This document shows, piece after piece, positions 18,050-28,109 of a stretch of DNA of 64,000 bases. Both the position numbers and the translations under genes were made by a program. The notes under the pieces are model-generated. The model searched no databases and had not been told where the DNA came from. It saw nothing but the letters and a program-made list of their open reading frames with translations. The stretch spans positions 1,598,001 to 1,662,000 of the forward strand of contig WLWT01000001.1 of the NCBI GenBank assembly GCA_012103455.1, in the 5' to 3' direction. The stretch is from Gammaproteobacteria bacterium (GTDB taxonomy: Bacteria > Pseudomonadota > Gammaproteobacteria > HK1). How positions within the stretch are numbered: the stretch's first letter is position 1; each line of letters begins with the position of its first letter.

Positions 18050-18244
18050 ATGACGCATAAGACTTGCCGCGAGGATCTTTTGATGGAAATTGACGCTGCA
18101 GCCGCTCAATGCGATTCCGCATCACATTCCAACATGCTTTCTGCATTTGACACCATGAGGTGCTTCATCTCAATCGGCGAAAGACTACAAGAATCAAATG
18201 ATTGGCAGGAATGGATGCATGCTAGGGCTGAAATGCAACTATGA
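18050..18244 (+). CDS. Small hypothetical protein
   Basis: 64-residue acidic product with Cys residues and an amphipathic C-terminal half (ERLQESNDWQEWMHARAEM). GAGG lies a few bases before the ATG. I do not recognise it. A 13-bp duplication (GAAATGCAACTAT, 18229-18254) covers the stop codon. It follows the decayed integrative element and may be accessory cargo. A further coding-like fragment (EGFTASEEEASRWATWMVHK) lies at 18283-18416. Confidence 0.4.
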   Translation: MTHKTCREDLLMEIDAAAAQCDSASHSNMLSAFDTMRCFISIGERLQESNDWQEWMHARAEMQL

Positions 18245-18454
18245 AATGCAACTATTAGCGAATGAAATAGATGTGTCTTAACTGCTCAATTGGCTCTTGA
18301 TGAAGGCTTTACCGCCAGCGAAGAAGAGGCGTCGCGCTGGGCAACGTGGATGGTTCACAAGGATCAGTTGAAGAATCGACAGATGCTGACTAAAGAGTCG
18401 GCTTCACCTGAGTGAGATGAACCTGTTGAAAAATGTGCGTCCGAAAGCGACGCG

Positions 18455-18778
18455 GTGCGCATCGCAGAGCTATCGAGCGTTTGCCAGTTGCTCGTCAATT
18501 CCGACGATCCACGGCGTCCATCCGTAGGTTGCGGTGGCCAGATGGCAGAAGACCGACGCATCTACCCGGATGGCTTCTGTCGCGATGCGTGTGAGGCACG
18601 GATATGTGAGCACGTAGGCCCTCGAGCGCAGGTCTCAAACGATAGGCTCACGCCGGAGTGCGTGTACCGCTGGGACAATATCCTGGAGTTTCATCTGTCT
18701 TTTTGCGAGCAGATCCGGCTATGCCGGGTGCGGTCAAAGCCAGGACAGTCAGCCACTTTCTCCAACGAGCTTGCCTAA
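18455..18778 (+). CDS. Doubtful hypothetical protein
   Basis: 107-codon frame rich in Cys and Arg with no recognisable domain and no clear ribosome site. It ends 6 bp from the 3' end of the minus-strand accessory gene of the NTPase operon. It may be spurious; it is listed because nothing else occupies 18,417-18,783. Confidence 0.2.
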   Translation: MRIAELSSVCQLLVNSDDPRRPSVGCGGQMAEDRRIYPDGFCRDACEARICEHVGPRAQVSNDRLTPECVYRWDNILEFHLSFCEQIRLCRVRSKPGQSATFSNELA

Positions 18779-18783
18779 CTCTT

Positions 18784-19910
18784 TTAGGTACCGCCGAATA
18801 AGCCGGTCCAACTGCAGGCTCGCTGAATGTCAGTTGCTAGAACACATTCTCCATGTGCAAGCGCATTACGCATATCGACCAACGTTTTGAGGCGGCTGCG
18901 AGTCTCCGCGTCGATGCGCTTTCCGACCGCGGCGCGTATTCCCGACAGTTCAAGATCTGCCGGCTCATGCACCAGGGCGAACTGCGTCTCGAACGGAAAG
19001 CGAATCCACCCCTCGTAGTACGCAATTAGATCGTTTCGGCGACGTTCGAGATACGGAAATATGATGCCCAGCTGTCCGGCCCGGACGCGCTTGTGAATCT
19101 CTCTTGCGCCGTCATCTCCGAGTCGGGCCAACACAGGGCAGGGTGTAGGACTCGGGTTCCGTCCACCGTGCCTACGCCACCGCTACACCAAGCGTCGTCT
19201 TCGCCGAAAGCGTCTAGCGACGCGGGAAGTGGAAACTCTGCTAGCGCGTCTATCGGATCGAACAAACGTGACAACGGCATTGCCGCGAGAAGATCGACGA
19301 CATCCGGATCGTACCCAGCCACGGACGATATGACGCCTACCCGAACGCGCTGCTCGAGCGTGTGCCCGCCGTCAGGCGACGTTTGGTCCGCCGCCCAAAA
19401 CATCATGTCGAGTTCGCCGACGACTGCATTATAGTTGTGCACCGCGAGCGCGACGCTTTTTCTTGGAGTTTCAGCGGGCTTCGTTTCGATTAACTCCATC
19501 AATAGAACGCCGCGTTCCCAAGCCTCGTCGGGACGAACGGCTTCAGCATAGGCCTCGAGAAATGAACCCCAGTCAGCACCTTGTTCGCTTGGTATGTTTT
19601 CTATCCATAGCAGCGAATGTTCCAGATCGCCGCTTCGCGCAAGGTCAAGAACACTTGTAGGCATTGGTGCGCCAGCATGTGGCGAACACCAAGCATGAAT
19701 GTGTTCCAACGCCGACGACTGTTGCCCTGCGCCTACATCCAGACTGCGCCAGCTTCGTGCACCCTCGGACTCGACTACCCGACGAAGCGCGGCGGCGAGA
19801 CCTTTGGGTGCGTTGGTCGGTAGTACGACTGCGCAACTTCTGCCTGCGCGAATGTCGCTTGCTATTCGACCCACGAAACGAGCGGGCCCCGGTATCGACC
19901 ACCAATCCAT
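18784..19910 (-). pseudogene. NTPase-operon partner with C-terminal Rx4H (HEPN-like) motif, frameshifted
   Basis: The second gene of the operon begins 9 bp after the stop of the giant NTPase. The first frame (19910-19026) reads DWWSIPGPARFVGRIASDIR, then CAVVLPTNAPKGLAAALRR and LLWIENIP, which looks like a P-loop fold without a Walker lysine. The frame shifts near 19,120; the other frame continues with RLGDDGAREIHKRV, IIFPYLERRRNDLIAYYEGW and finally LVDMRNALAHGE, where R-N-A-L-A-H fits the Rx4-6H motif of HEPN RNases. Together they would give about 375 residues. The shift could be real decay, recoding or a sequencing error. Function is not known; the HEPN reading is inference from one motif. 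Confidence 0.6.
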
Positions 19911-19919
19911 TTGGAACGG

Positions 19920-22900
19920 TTATCGGTCTATTAGGGCAAGGGCTTCACACAGGGCTTCAGGTACCCGCCACTTGCCACGGCCTTGAGCTTCGAGTATCCC
20001 CATGTTGTCGCCCCATCGGATCGCGTCAGCGAGCAAGGATTCGTTCTGGACTTCGGCGAGGGCGGCAATGTCTTCAGCCGACAACGGGTCTTGGTGGCCT
20101 GCCAGGGCAGCGAGCATCGGGTGCAGGTCAGCCGGAATCTCATCGATCAACTCGCAGAATCGGTCCGGATTGCTATTGAGCATTTCCAGTTGTTCACGCC
20201 ACGTTGTATCTACGGATCGAATCGCCTCACCGAATCCGTGCAGGATCTCTCCCCAGTTGCCCGCGAGGTGCGCGAGGCGGGCTCGCTCCTGAGTATCGCC
20301 GAAGGCACCGATCTGAGCGTCGCCTAGCCATCGCCTAAGCGTATCGTCTGTCCACGGCGCTAGGTAGCAGGTGAATGGACCGACCGGGCGTGCTTCGTCG
20401 CGCAAGCTGATTGGCGCCGTGCTCCAGCGCCATGCGGTCGCGCTGTCCCCTTGAAACAGTACTCGATGTCGTATCTTTCTGCTTCGCAACTTGCCGACGC
20501 GTCGGGCGATGTCGGCCACCCAGTCCTCGGTCCATGGTACCTCGGCCGGGATGACCCAAAGACAGACGGCCACGGCGCCATCCTCGGGTCGTCCACTCGT
20601 CGCTTTTTCGACGTCTTTTTGCAACTCCCGGAGCGTGCTCGAAACGTTAAGGCGCTTCACCTGGACGTCCGGCAACTGCTCGCCGAGCGCGCGCAGCGAA
20701 GGCTCGATGTAGTCGAAGCCGGCTGCTTTGAAGCCGAAGATTGCACCGACGCGATGCCGACGCCCTCCATCGGCGGAATCTCCGAGGAGCAATGCTTCCT
20801 GATGTCCGCTGAACGCACTCAGTCGGAATATATCCGGAGCGACCATTCGGCGATAACTTCCGGCGTCGTATACTGTTGCCTCCGGCTCCTGTTCGGCTGC
20901 ATCAAGAAGCGAATCCTCGATCTCGCCCTGTGTACCCAGCAAAGCGATAACATTGGGACTCCTTAAAGCGTATCTATCGGTTCCGTACCCCATATGACGC
21001 AGCAATCCGAGTCCTTCCATCTCGTCTAGAAGTACCCGGAATCCCTCGAACGACTTGTCGTCGAAACCCTTCGGCCACAACCCAAGCGCTTCGTCGCGAA
21101 TCCACTCCACTGTGCTGCCTTCGGTGAGTGGATCACCAGCGGCTCGGCGGTACAGCGTCTCTAGCGAAATGCGCAACGCAATAATTTTGTACCTTCCGTC
21201 CAGGTCGAGCGTAAACCTGAACCGCTCTGCTATCGAACTTCTTAGGTCGTTCTGAAGATATGCCTCCTCGATGTGCTCCGCGGTAATTTCGAACGGCGGT
21301 GCACTGCCTATGCGCAACGCACGCTGCGTCATGCCGGACAGATGCTCGATCAGATGCCAGCAGAAAATCTGTATGAGGCTAGGATAATAGTTGGTGTAGG
21401 AGAGAATCCTACTCGCGACTTCCGGCTTGAATCGATAACCGAGTAGTGCGAAAGGCTGCACGATCAGATTGACGGCTTCGCGTATGTCGCTACCTGCGAC
21501 GAGCGGGCCTATGCAAAGAGGGCGCCCGAGATGAGCAATTGGAGTGTTCGCATCGCGCGCGGTACGCTGCACGTTGTGGAGACCCGCAAACACGACCTTG
21601 AACCTCCGGTTTGTGCTGTCCATGAGCTCCTTGAGCTTCGCTAGGGTGTCGTGCCCGTGGTCGCGGCTGTCCGATGCAAGGAACGCATCGGTCTCATCCA
21701 GGAGCATTAGTATTCGGCGCCTCGTGTCATGCTCCAGCCATTTCCGCACGTTGGAAGCGAGCGTGTCGTATCGAGTGACGCTCGCATCGACTAACCCGTC
21801 CCGTGACAACGTGGAGGCAAGTACTTGCCAGATCTCGGTCGCAGGTCTGTTAAGGCCGATGCCTGCCGGCTTCAGGTCTATCCAGTAAACATGGACTCCC
21901 TGGGTCGGATCGTGATTTCTTCGTTGAACTTCTCTCAGTAGTGCCGTCTTTCCGAGCTGACGTCCGCCGTACACCAGATTCGACCCTAAAGGGTCGAGCA
22001 GGTTGTCCATCTCGATCTGGCGACCGTAGAACATCTCAACGGGCACATTGCTGCTTGCAATCGTATACGGGTTATCAACCGAGAACGGCGCGCAGCACTG
22101 TATCAGTCCCGGCAGCCGTGACCCTTTCTCCATAGCCAGGAAATAAGCCAAGCTCTCGTCCACCACAAGGACCGATTGCCTGCGATCTCTGCAGAGTTCA
22201 GCGAACTCCCGTCTGCGGGAATTCGACAGCGTGCCGCCGTATAGGACGACAATCGGCGCATCGATAGCTGGATTCTTGCATATGCCGAGTATCTCGTTGG
22301 GTGGTTGTCCATCCCAGACCATGACGAGCCGATAGTGACCATGCGCTGCCGAGCCGTAGCGGGGGAGACCGCAGAGGTCCTTATCCGATACTGGTTGACA
22401 GTCAACATCGGCCCACCGAACCTTGTCTGTTCGCTCTTCGAGAGAAAGGTCGATGACCTGAAAACCGAAGTTCTGCATCAATTCGCGGGCCGTAAGTTCG
22501 AGCTGTTCTGCGTTCTGTCGAACCGCCTTGAATCGTTGCCAGGTCCTCATGAGGTTGACCGCGCTTTTGGCCTCACCAGCGCCCAGCGCGCGAAAGTCTA
22601 GCGGTCCGGCTACCTCGCCTGCTTCAAGCTGGCGCATCAACGACTTCGTATATCCTTCTTTGCTTAGAAAGGTCGCAATTGCCTGCGCTTTGTCAGGATA
22701 GAATTCTGAGAATGCGTTGCGCTTCGCCAACTGCTCGGGTAGCTCTGTACCTGAGGTTACAAGGGAGAAGTACTCGGACGCAGTCAGAACGTTGCCGTCA
22801 TCAAGAAGTGCCCGAATTCGGTTGATGTCGCGTTTGCGATCGACTTCGAGCTCACTCTGGTCGAGCTGAGTTCTAAGTTCGTCAATACACTGTTGACGCA

Positions 22901-25900
22901 ACGCCGACAGGGATGTTCGCGCCTCTTCAAGAACGGCGTGCTGCGCGGCAAAATTTGGGTCGTTTCCAGCACCGGTGGAATCTGCCCGATCTAACAACGC
23001 GAGCCGCTCCGACTCTGGTAGTAGACCTTCGACAACGGCCTGCTCAATCTCGGCTTTCAGTTTCTCCTGATGGACTGCGAGAGACTGCCGGCACTCGACC
23101 AGCGAGGACTCCCTCTGGTCTTCGAACTCGTCCGGAGGAAGGTCTCCCGCCGCAGCGTGCTTGCCGTAGTCGATTACCAGCGCAGTGAGATCATGACGGC
23201 AACGCCCGCAGTGCTTGCGGAACACGTCGGTCAGCATTTTGCCGGTCAGTGGTTGCTCGACGAGGTTGAGCAGTTCCGGCAATTCCGGAATGCTCTTTAT
23301 GTCCCACTCACCCTCAATGGGGCAGTCCTCAAGTCGCAGCAGTTCCCCGTGAAGAACGTGCCGCGGAGCCGGCAGCTCCGGACTCATGCCCTCGAGAAGC
23401 GTTTCGCGAAACCCGGCCACCGCGACCTTCGCCAGCGAGGCGCCGGCGGTGATCGCCAGAGAATCAGGGTTGTTGGCAATGAAATGGTCCAGTTGCGTGA
23501 GGCAGTTTGGGATGATGTCCTGAATACGGTCCCGCATCTTTTGTGCGTAGGCTCCGCCGCCGGCGTCCAGCTGACCGGGACGGCAGTCGATCAGTCCAAG
23601 CCATTCGGTGGCGAGATCGAGGGCACCCGACACTCGCGAAATCAAGTCGCTTTTCGCCTGCCCTTCGATTGGCAATTGTTTAGCCCTGCGTTTCCTGATG
23701 CGCTCATCCGTTCGCTCCAGTTCCTTGCGCACGTGTCCAATCTGCTGCCACGCGTTCACCCGCTCCTTTACCTGATCTTTTTCGCGCGGCTCTACGGCGA
23801 TGAGCCGCGCAATCAGCTCGCCCAGCGGGCCATCAGGTCGAAGCCACTCGCGCCAGATGTGGGTTGCGGGCCCATACTTCAGCGTGTGTTCCCGTGCGGA
23901 CGCCCACCACTCGCGTGCCCGCGCCTGAAACGCAGTTAGCTGACTCCGCCACGCGTCATACTGATGTGCCGACCTAAAGAATGCAGGGTTGCTCGCCATT
24001 CCAAATGAACGAAATTCCCCAACAGTCTCGGTGAGCTGCGTAAGCGCTTGCAGCGATGCAGGAAATGTGATCCGTTCCAGTACCTGGAAAGCGCCGGTGG
24101 TATCAGGGGCTATCAAGGCTGGGCGCAAGGTCGCTGCGAGAAGATAAAGCGGGACGATGTGTGGGTTGACTCTACCTGCGTCTGCGCTGGCAAGCGCAAG
24201 GGGGAGCACGTCACGCAGCCGATATGCGTCGCGTCCGGTCGGATTGCGCAAGTGCAGTGAATACACGATCGCCTCGACTAATGCCGATGACGGTAGGACA
24301 GGAGCTTCTGCTTGATCGCGTTCGTGATGTGCAGCTAGGTGATAGGCGAGTCCGAGGCGTTCGTCTCGGACTAGGCACCAAAGCAGCGCGTTCAGTAATA
24401 AGTCGCGGTTGGCATGGGGATCTGTCAACTTTGCTGTCAGATCCGACAAGCGGGCCTGACTAGACCAGTCGGACGGACGTGGAGCCGTGCCTGCTCCATC
24501 TATAGCCGAGTGCTCTTCATCCGGGTCGCGCCCGCGGCCGCCATGCGCCGCTAACATGCTGTTTGCGCTAGGCGCGTCTAGCCTCACGGGTCGGCTGGTT
24601 CGACTTGTTCGGTCAGTCTCGCTGGAAGCTCCATGCGCGAGCGAATCTTCATCCACCAGGGAAGCTGGATACGAGTCTGCTACGTTAGGCTGGTAGCCGC
24701 CTTCGGCGGCCTCTGCGGTAATCCGATCTACGCTGTTGTCCGTCCCGTCGGATGGCTGAGGCGCGGGCGCTGATTCTGTCGCCGCACTACCATGCACGGT
24801 CGCGTCGGAGTCCGTCGGGGTGGAGCTTCCATCATCGACCCGGGTATCGGCATCGTCTTCATCCTGCTCCGGCTGCTCCGTGCCGGCGACGGGCTCTTTC
24901 GGAGGTTGCACACAACACGCGAGCGCTTGGTTGAGCAACGCGCTAAACGCGCCACGTGCTTCCCCAGCCCGCTGGTGTTGCTCTTGCGCAACCCTGGTGA
25001 AATCCATTGCCGCCTCGAAGTTCTGCCCGTCGAGTGCTTCCTTCGAGGCTTCCGTAGCCTTGGTGGTCGCCTCCACAGCTTCGCGGATGGAGTCGATCAC
25101 CCCATTCAACGACTCTAGCCACGCTTCAGGCTCATCAATATTGAGCGCGCTCTCGTTTTGACCGATCGCATCCAGTACGTGATCGATAAGCGGCGCCAGA
25201 TCAGTGGATGCCAGAGTTTCCCGTGCGTGCTCCAGCGCCATTACGACGTCGTCTCGCCACGCTTCCTCTTCGACTGCTAGGAACTGCTCAGTCGCCGCCT
25301 CGAGATCAGCGAGAATCTCTCTGGTACGTTCGATCGGGTCGTTGGACGGCGTTGCGTCGGCAGCATCTCTGGCCAACTCGGCTAGGTTGCGCCACGCGAC
25401 CTGCCAGCGTTGCTCGGGATGGTCGCCGGCGTCCGATACCGGGAGTGGAACCTGCGGTTCGTTTTCAACTCCGGTCAAGATGCGCCATGCCGTGCCAAAA
25501 GCCGGTTCACCGGCGTCCGCGACGCGGTCAAGAAAATGGGGCAACGCATCGTCGTCTTCGCTTTTCGATAACACCTCCGCTAGGTTCGGCCCTTCCCAAT
25601 CCCTCTGACTACGGACGTATTGACTACGGGCGTACTCGTTCATGGTGGTCAGTAGCTGTTGCTCGAGCGGTAGACGTACGTGCCATCGCCTTCCCTTCTT
25701 TGCACGTAGTCTGAGGAGGGAGCTACGTAGCTCAGCCCTGGATCCTCCATCGACAACTAGTCGCGCAATGGTCTCGTAGAACTCGTCCTCACCGCAGACA
25801 CCTTCTGTTGGCCAAACACCTTCCATGTCCCGGCGAAGAAAGCCGTCAATGCTATTTCGATGTTGGTGGCTGTAGGCGAGCGCGCGGCGGAGCGTGTCTG

Positions 25901-25949
25901 CGACTGTTCCGTTGTCCGGTGGATCCATGTGAGTGTCCGGTGGAACCAT
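19920..25949 (-). CDS. Giant STAND/AAA-like P-loop NTPase, 2,009 residues
   Basis: Very large, uninterrupted protein. Residues 1-1,180 are mostly helical and unlike families I recognise; they include an acidic Ser/Thr/Asp-rich linker at roughly 355-490. From about 1,295 the sequence enters an ATPase module: VPVEMFYGRQIEMDNL, Walker A VYGGRQLGKTALL near 1,330, Walker B RRILMLLDETDAFL near 1,415, and sensor-like KVVFAGLHNVQRT. This is the STAND/ATPase-superfamily pattern of signal-sensing NTPases. A C-terminal winged-helix-like segment follows (about 1,940-2,009). AAGGA lies 8 bp before the ATG at 25949. An IS5 element sits 21 bp upstream of the start. Size, architecture and partner suggest a conflict system; I cannot name it. 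Confidence 0.85.
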   Translation of the reverse strand: MVPPDTHMDPPDNGTVADTLRRALAYSHQHRNSIDGFLRRDMEGVWPTEGVCGEDEFYETIARLVVDGGSRAELRSSLLRLRAKKGRRWHVRLPLEQQLLTTMNEYARSQYVRSQRDWEGPNLAEVLSKSEDDDALPHFLDRVADAGEPAFGTAWRILTGVENEPQVPLPVSDAGDHPEQRWQVAWRNLAELARDAADATPSNDPIERTREILADLEAATEQFLAVEEEAWRDDVVMALEHARETLASTDLAPLIDHVLDAIGQNESALNIDEPEAWLESLNGVIDSIREAVEATTKATEASKEALDGQNFEAAMDFTRVAQEQHQRAGEARGAFSALLNQALACCVQPPKEPVAGTEQPEQDEDDADTRVDDGSSTPTDSDATVHGSAATESAPAPQPSDGTDNSVDRITAEAAEGGYQPNVADSYPASLVDEDSLAHGASSETDRTSRTSRPVRLDAPSANSMLAAHGGRGRDPDEEHSAIDGAGTAPRPSDWSSQARLSDLTAKLTDPHANRDLLLNALLWCLVRDERLGLAYHLAAHHERDQAEAPVLPSSALVEAIVYSLHLRNPTGRDAYRLRDVLPLALASADAGRVNPHIVPLYLLAATLRPALIAPDTTGAFQVLERITFPASLQALTQLTETVGEFRSFGMASNPAFFRSAHQYDAWRSQLTAFQARAREWWASAREHTLKYGPATHIWREWLRPDGPLGELIARLIAVEPREKDQVKERVNAWQQIGHVRKELERTDERIRKRRAKQLPIEGQAKSDLISRVSGALDLATEWLGLIDCRPGQLDAGGGAYAQKMRDRIQDIIPNCLTQLDHFIANNPDSLAITAGASLAKVAVAGFRETLLEGMSPELPAPRHVLHGELLRLEDCPIEGEWDIKSIPELPELLNLVEQPLTGKMLTDVFRKHCGRCRHDLTALVIDYGKHAAAGDLPPDEFEDQRESSLVECRQSLAVHQEKLKAEIEQAVVEGLLPESERLALLDRADSTGAGNDPNFAAQHAVLEEARTSLSALRQQCIDELRTQLDQSELEVDRKRDINRIRALLDDGNVLTASEYFSLVTSGTELPEQLAKRNAFSEFYPDKAQAIATFLSKEGYTKSLMRQLEAGEVAGPLDFRALGAGEAKSAVNLMRTWQRFKAVRQNAEQLELTARELMQNFGFQVIDLSLEERTDKVRWADVDCQPVSDKDLCGLPRYGSAAHGHYRLVMVWDGQPPNEILGICKNPAIDAPIVVLYGGTLSNSRRREFAELCRDRRQSVLVVDESLAYFLAMEKGSRLPGLIQCCAPFSVDNPYTIASSNVPVEMFYGRQIEMDNLLDPLGSNLVYGGRQLGKTALLREVQRRNHDPTQGVHVYWIDLKPAGIGLNRPATEIWQVLASTLSRDGLVDASVTRYDTLASNVRKWLEHDTRRRILMLLDETDAFLASDSRDHGHDTLAKLKELMDSTNRRFKVVFAGLHNVQRTARDANTPIAHLGRPLCIGPLVAGSDIREAVNLIVQPFALLGYRFKPEVASRILSYTNYYPSLIQIFCWHLIEHLSGMTQRALRIGSAPPFEITAEHIEEAYLQNDLRSSIAERFRFTLDLDGRYKIIALRISLETLYRRAAGDPLTEGSTVEWIRDEALGLWPKGFDDKSFEGFRVLLDEMEGLGLLRHMGYGTDRYALRSPNVIALLGTQGEIEDSLLDAAEQEPEATVYDAGSYRRMVAPDIFRLSAFSGHQEALLLGDSADGGRRHRVGAIFGFKAAGFDYIEPSLRALGEQLPDVQVKRLNVSSTLRELQKDVEKATSGRPEDGAVAVCLWVIPAEVPWTEDWVADIARRVGKLRSRKIRHRVLFQGDSATAWRWSTAPISLRDEARPVGPFTCYLAPWTDDTLRRWLGDAQIGAFGDTQERARLAHLAGNWGEILHGFGEAIRSVDTTWREQLEMLNSNPDRFCELIDEIPADLHPMLAALAGHQDPLSAEDIAALAEVQNESLLADAIRWGDNMGILEAQGRGKWRVPEALCEALALIDR

Positions 25950-25955
25950 GTGAGT
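25914..25955. repeat. 21-bp tandem duplication of the giant NTPase start region
   Basis: Two 21-bp units with one mismatch, each containing an ATG in frame (25949 and 25928), giving MVPPDTHMDPPD at the protein start. Only the upstream ATG has a Shine-Dalgarno sequence (AAGGA). The duplication adds seven residues without breaking the frame. Confidence 0.9.
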
Positions 25956-25970
25956 AGTCCTTAGGTGCTA

Positions 25971-26849
25971 GATAGTGTCGTCACAAGATAGTTGCCCAGA
26001 TAGCCAAACAGCGGATACGGACGGCCGCCAGGAAAGAGGCCGCGTTCTCGACAATACCGAATGGCAATCCCCCGCCATCGCTTGAGATGAACAAAGGCAT
26101 TCTCGACCCAATGCCTCGAACGGTATAAGGCCTTGTCGTACGCCCCCTTGTCATAGGCCCCCCTGTCATAGGCCCGTTGCTCTTTGCGGTTGCGTTTTGG
26201 CGCAATCACCGCCTCAATAGCCTGTGGTTGGCAATGGGCCACAATCTCATTGGTATCCTAGGCGCTATCCGCCAACAACGCTTCGGCATCAATGCCTTCA
26301 ATCAAAGTGCAAGCCTGTCCGCAATCTGCTGCGGCACCCTCTGTAACAAGTGCTCCGACCGGCATACCATGCGCATCCACGGCCAGAGGTAGCGTGGTGT
26401 CGAGTCCCCGTTTGTACGGCTCATCGCTTGGTTACCTCCCTGAGCACTGGAGGCTTGCGGGTGTACCTTGATATGACTGGCATCAATCATCAACCACTCA
26501 TAATCGGGATCATCCACCAACCGTTCCAGTAAGCGCTCCCAAACCCCCTTGTCTCGCCATCGACAGAACCGGCGGTGGGTATTCTTCCAGTCCCCATAAT
26601 CGGGCGGCAAATCCCGCCAAGGAGCGCCGGTACGCAAAATCCAAAAGACCGCATCGAGAAAACGGCGGTTATCATGTGCGACACCTCCCCAACTCCCTGC
26701 CTGGCCCGGCAGGTGAGGCTCCAGTAACGACCATACGCGAGCGGATATATCGTGGCGACGATGGGATGAACTCATGGGGGCAAGCTCTCATCAAGACGGG
26801 ACAGAATGTGCTCATTATACCCTCGCATCTATCCTGTGACGACGCTATC
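25971..26849 (-). mobile_element. IS5-family (IS427-like) element, decayed, 879 bp
   Basis: Terminal inverted repeats of 20 bp with two mismatches: GATAGTGTCGTCACAAGATA at the left and its inverted partner at 26830-26849. The size is normal for this group. The element stands between the giant NTPase gene and a decayed ABC ATPase, and its left end is 21 bp from the NTPase start codon, so it has replaced the native upstream region. Confidence 0.88.
25973..26775 (-). pseudogene. IS5-family transposase, broken
   Basis: The N-terminal part (26775 downward: RVWSLLEPHLPGQAGSWGG, then DASHIKVHPQASSAQGGNQA) loses frame near 26,430. The continuation carries a TAG where LADRGYDSNE-type elements have Tyr (about 26,257). 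The C-terminal part is intact (LYRSRHWVENAFVHLKRWRG) but contains an in-frame 12-bp duplication that repeats GAYDK. Three lesions make it inactive. Confidence 0.85.
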
Positions 26850-26885
26850 TAGAACTTAACGCGAAATTGTCTATGTCAGTGGCCG

Positions 26886-27880
26886 ATGGGACGTACACCC
26901 TCGACCACGGGCGGGCGCAGTTTCATGGTGCACCGGCATCTGCCCCGGCCAACGCCTTTTTCGCGTCGGACCGATCTGGCGACGAAGCTCGATCCTCGGC
27001 GTTGCCGGCGTGACCCTCTCTGTCGATGCAAGCGAAACCCTGGCGATCGTTGGCGAAAGCGGTTCCGGCAAGACGACACTGGCGCGCAATCAACGGATTG
27101 CAACCGCTTGCCGAGGGTGAGGTGCGCTTCGACGGCGAGCGCATCGACGGCCTGTACGGAGCCGCAATAAAACCCTTGCGCCGGCAAATGGCAATGATGT
27201 TCCAAGATCCGGTAGGGTCGCTATCGCCGCGCATGCGCGTCAGTGATCTGGTGCTCGAGCCGTTTCGGGTACACGGTATTGATGTCGATCGGCGGGCGCA
27301 AACCCGGCGCTGGTGGGCCTCGCTGGCGATTTCGCCGATCGCTACCCACACCAGCTCTCGGGCGGCCAGGCGCGGCGCGTCGGCGTCGCCCGCGCGATCG
27401 CCCTAGACCCACGATTGATCATCGCCGATGAACCCACCGCCGGTCTAGACGTCTCCGTGCAAGGCGAGATCCTGAACCTGCTGAACGGCCTGCGCGAGCG
27501 ACTCGGACTCGCGATGATCATCATCACCCACAACCTCCACGTCGTTCATCATGTCGCTGATCGCACAGCAGTGATGTACCTCGGCCGGATCGTCGAAACC
27601 GGCGACACCGAAGCTCTGTTCAGCGCACCTGCACATCCCTACACGGCAGCCCTGTTATCCGCCAGTGCGAAGCCCGATCCGGACAAAGCGCGCGACCGCA
27701 TTGCACTGCCCGCGGGAGTTCCCTCGTTGCTGGCGCGGCCGCCGGGTTGCGAGTTCCACACTCGCTGCCCTGGGTGCAATCGCGCTGTGCGAGCGACTCA
27801 CCCGGACTCGGCGGCGAGCGCCGCACCGCCTGTCACTTCCCCCTGGCGCCCGCGGCTTACCCGCCGCCCACGAAAGCGAT
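26886..27880 (+). pseudogene. Oligopeptide/dipeptide ABC transporter ATPase (OppF/DppF type), broken
   Basis: All ATPase motifs are present but in three frames: Walker A GESGSGKTTLAR (about 27,055), then GLQPLAEGEVRFDGERIDGL and MMFQDPVGSLSPRM in a second frame. Signature LSGGQARRVGVARAIALDPR and Walker B LIIADEPTAGLD follow in a third (27,350-27,450). The C-terminal oligopeptide-type tail (HPYTAALLSA, then CEFHTRCP) ends near 27,790. At least two frameshifts are present. The N-terminus is lost next to the IS5 element and no partner permeases remain. Confidence 0.88.
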
Positions 27881-27924
27881 CACATAAACGAGATCACTGT
27901 CCGTACCGAGTTCCCACGGCAGGG

Positions 27925-28029
27925 GTTGAAGACCCTGAGAAGCAAAAAGCCGATGGCTACACGCTAGGTGTACTGGTCACCGCCACGTTTTCGCTCAACC
28001 CACTCACAAATGCTGCTATGGTTATATAA
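27925..28029 (+). pseudogene. Fragment of a Bug/TctC-type binding protein
   Basis: The last codons of the open frame read KADGYTLGVLVTATFSLNPL, close to the KPDGYTLL segment of periplasmic Bug (TctC) receptors. Only about 30 residues remain, fused to the end of the ABC ATPase remnant. The match is short, so the call is tentative. Confidence 0.45.
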
Positions 28030-28109
28030 TGCGGTATCGTGTCGCACGCTAGTGCCATAAAAATTATATTATTAACCCCGCAATCTTTTAGTTTCTCCAT
28101 GCTGCATAT

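Noticed and set aside
19664..23939. Plus-strand frames of 100-290 codons (for example 19664-20179, 23070-23939)
   Set aside because: All are antisense to the continuous minus-strand NTPase frame and have no recognisable domain or ribosome site.
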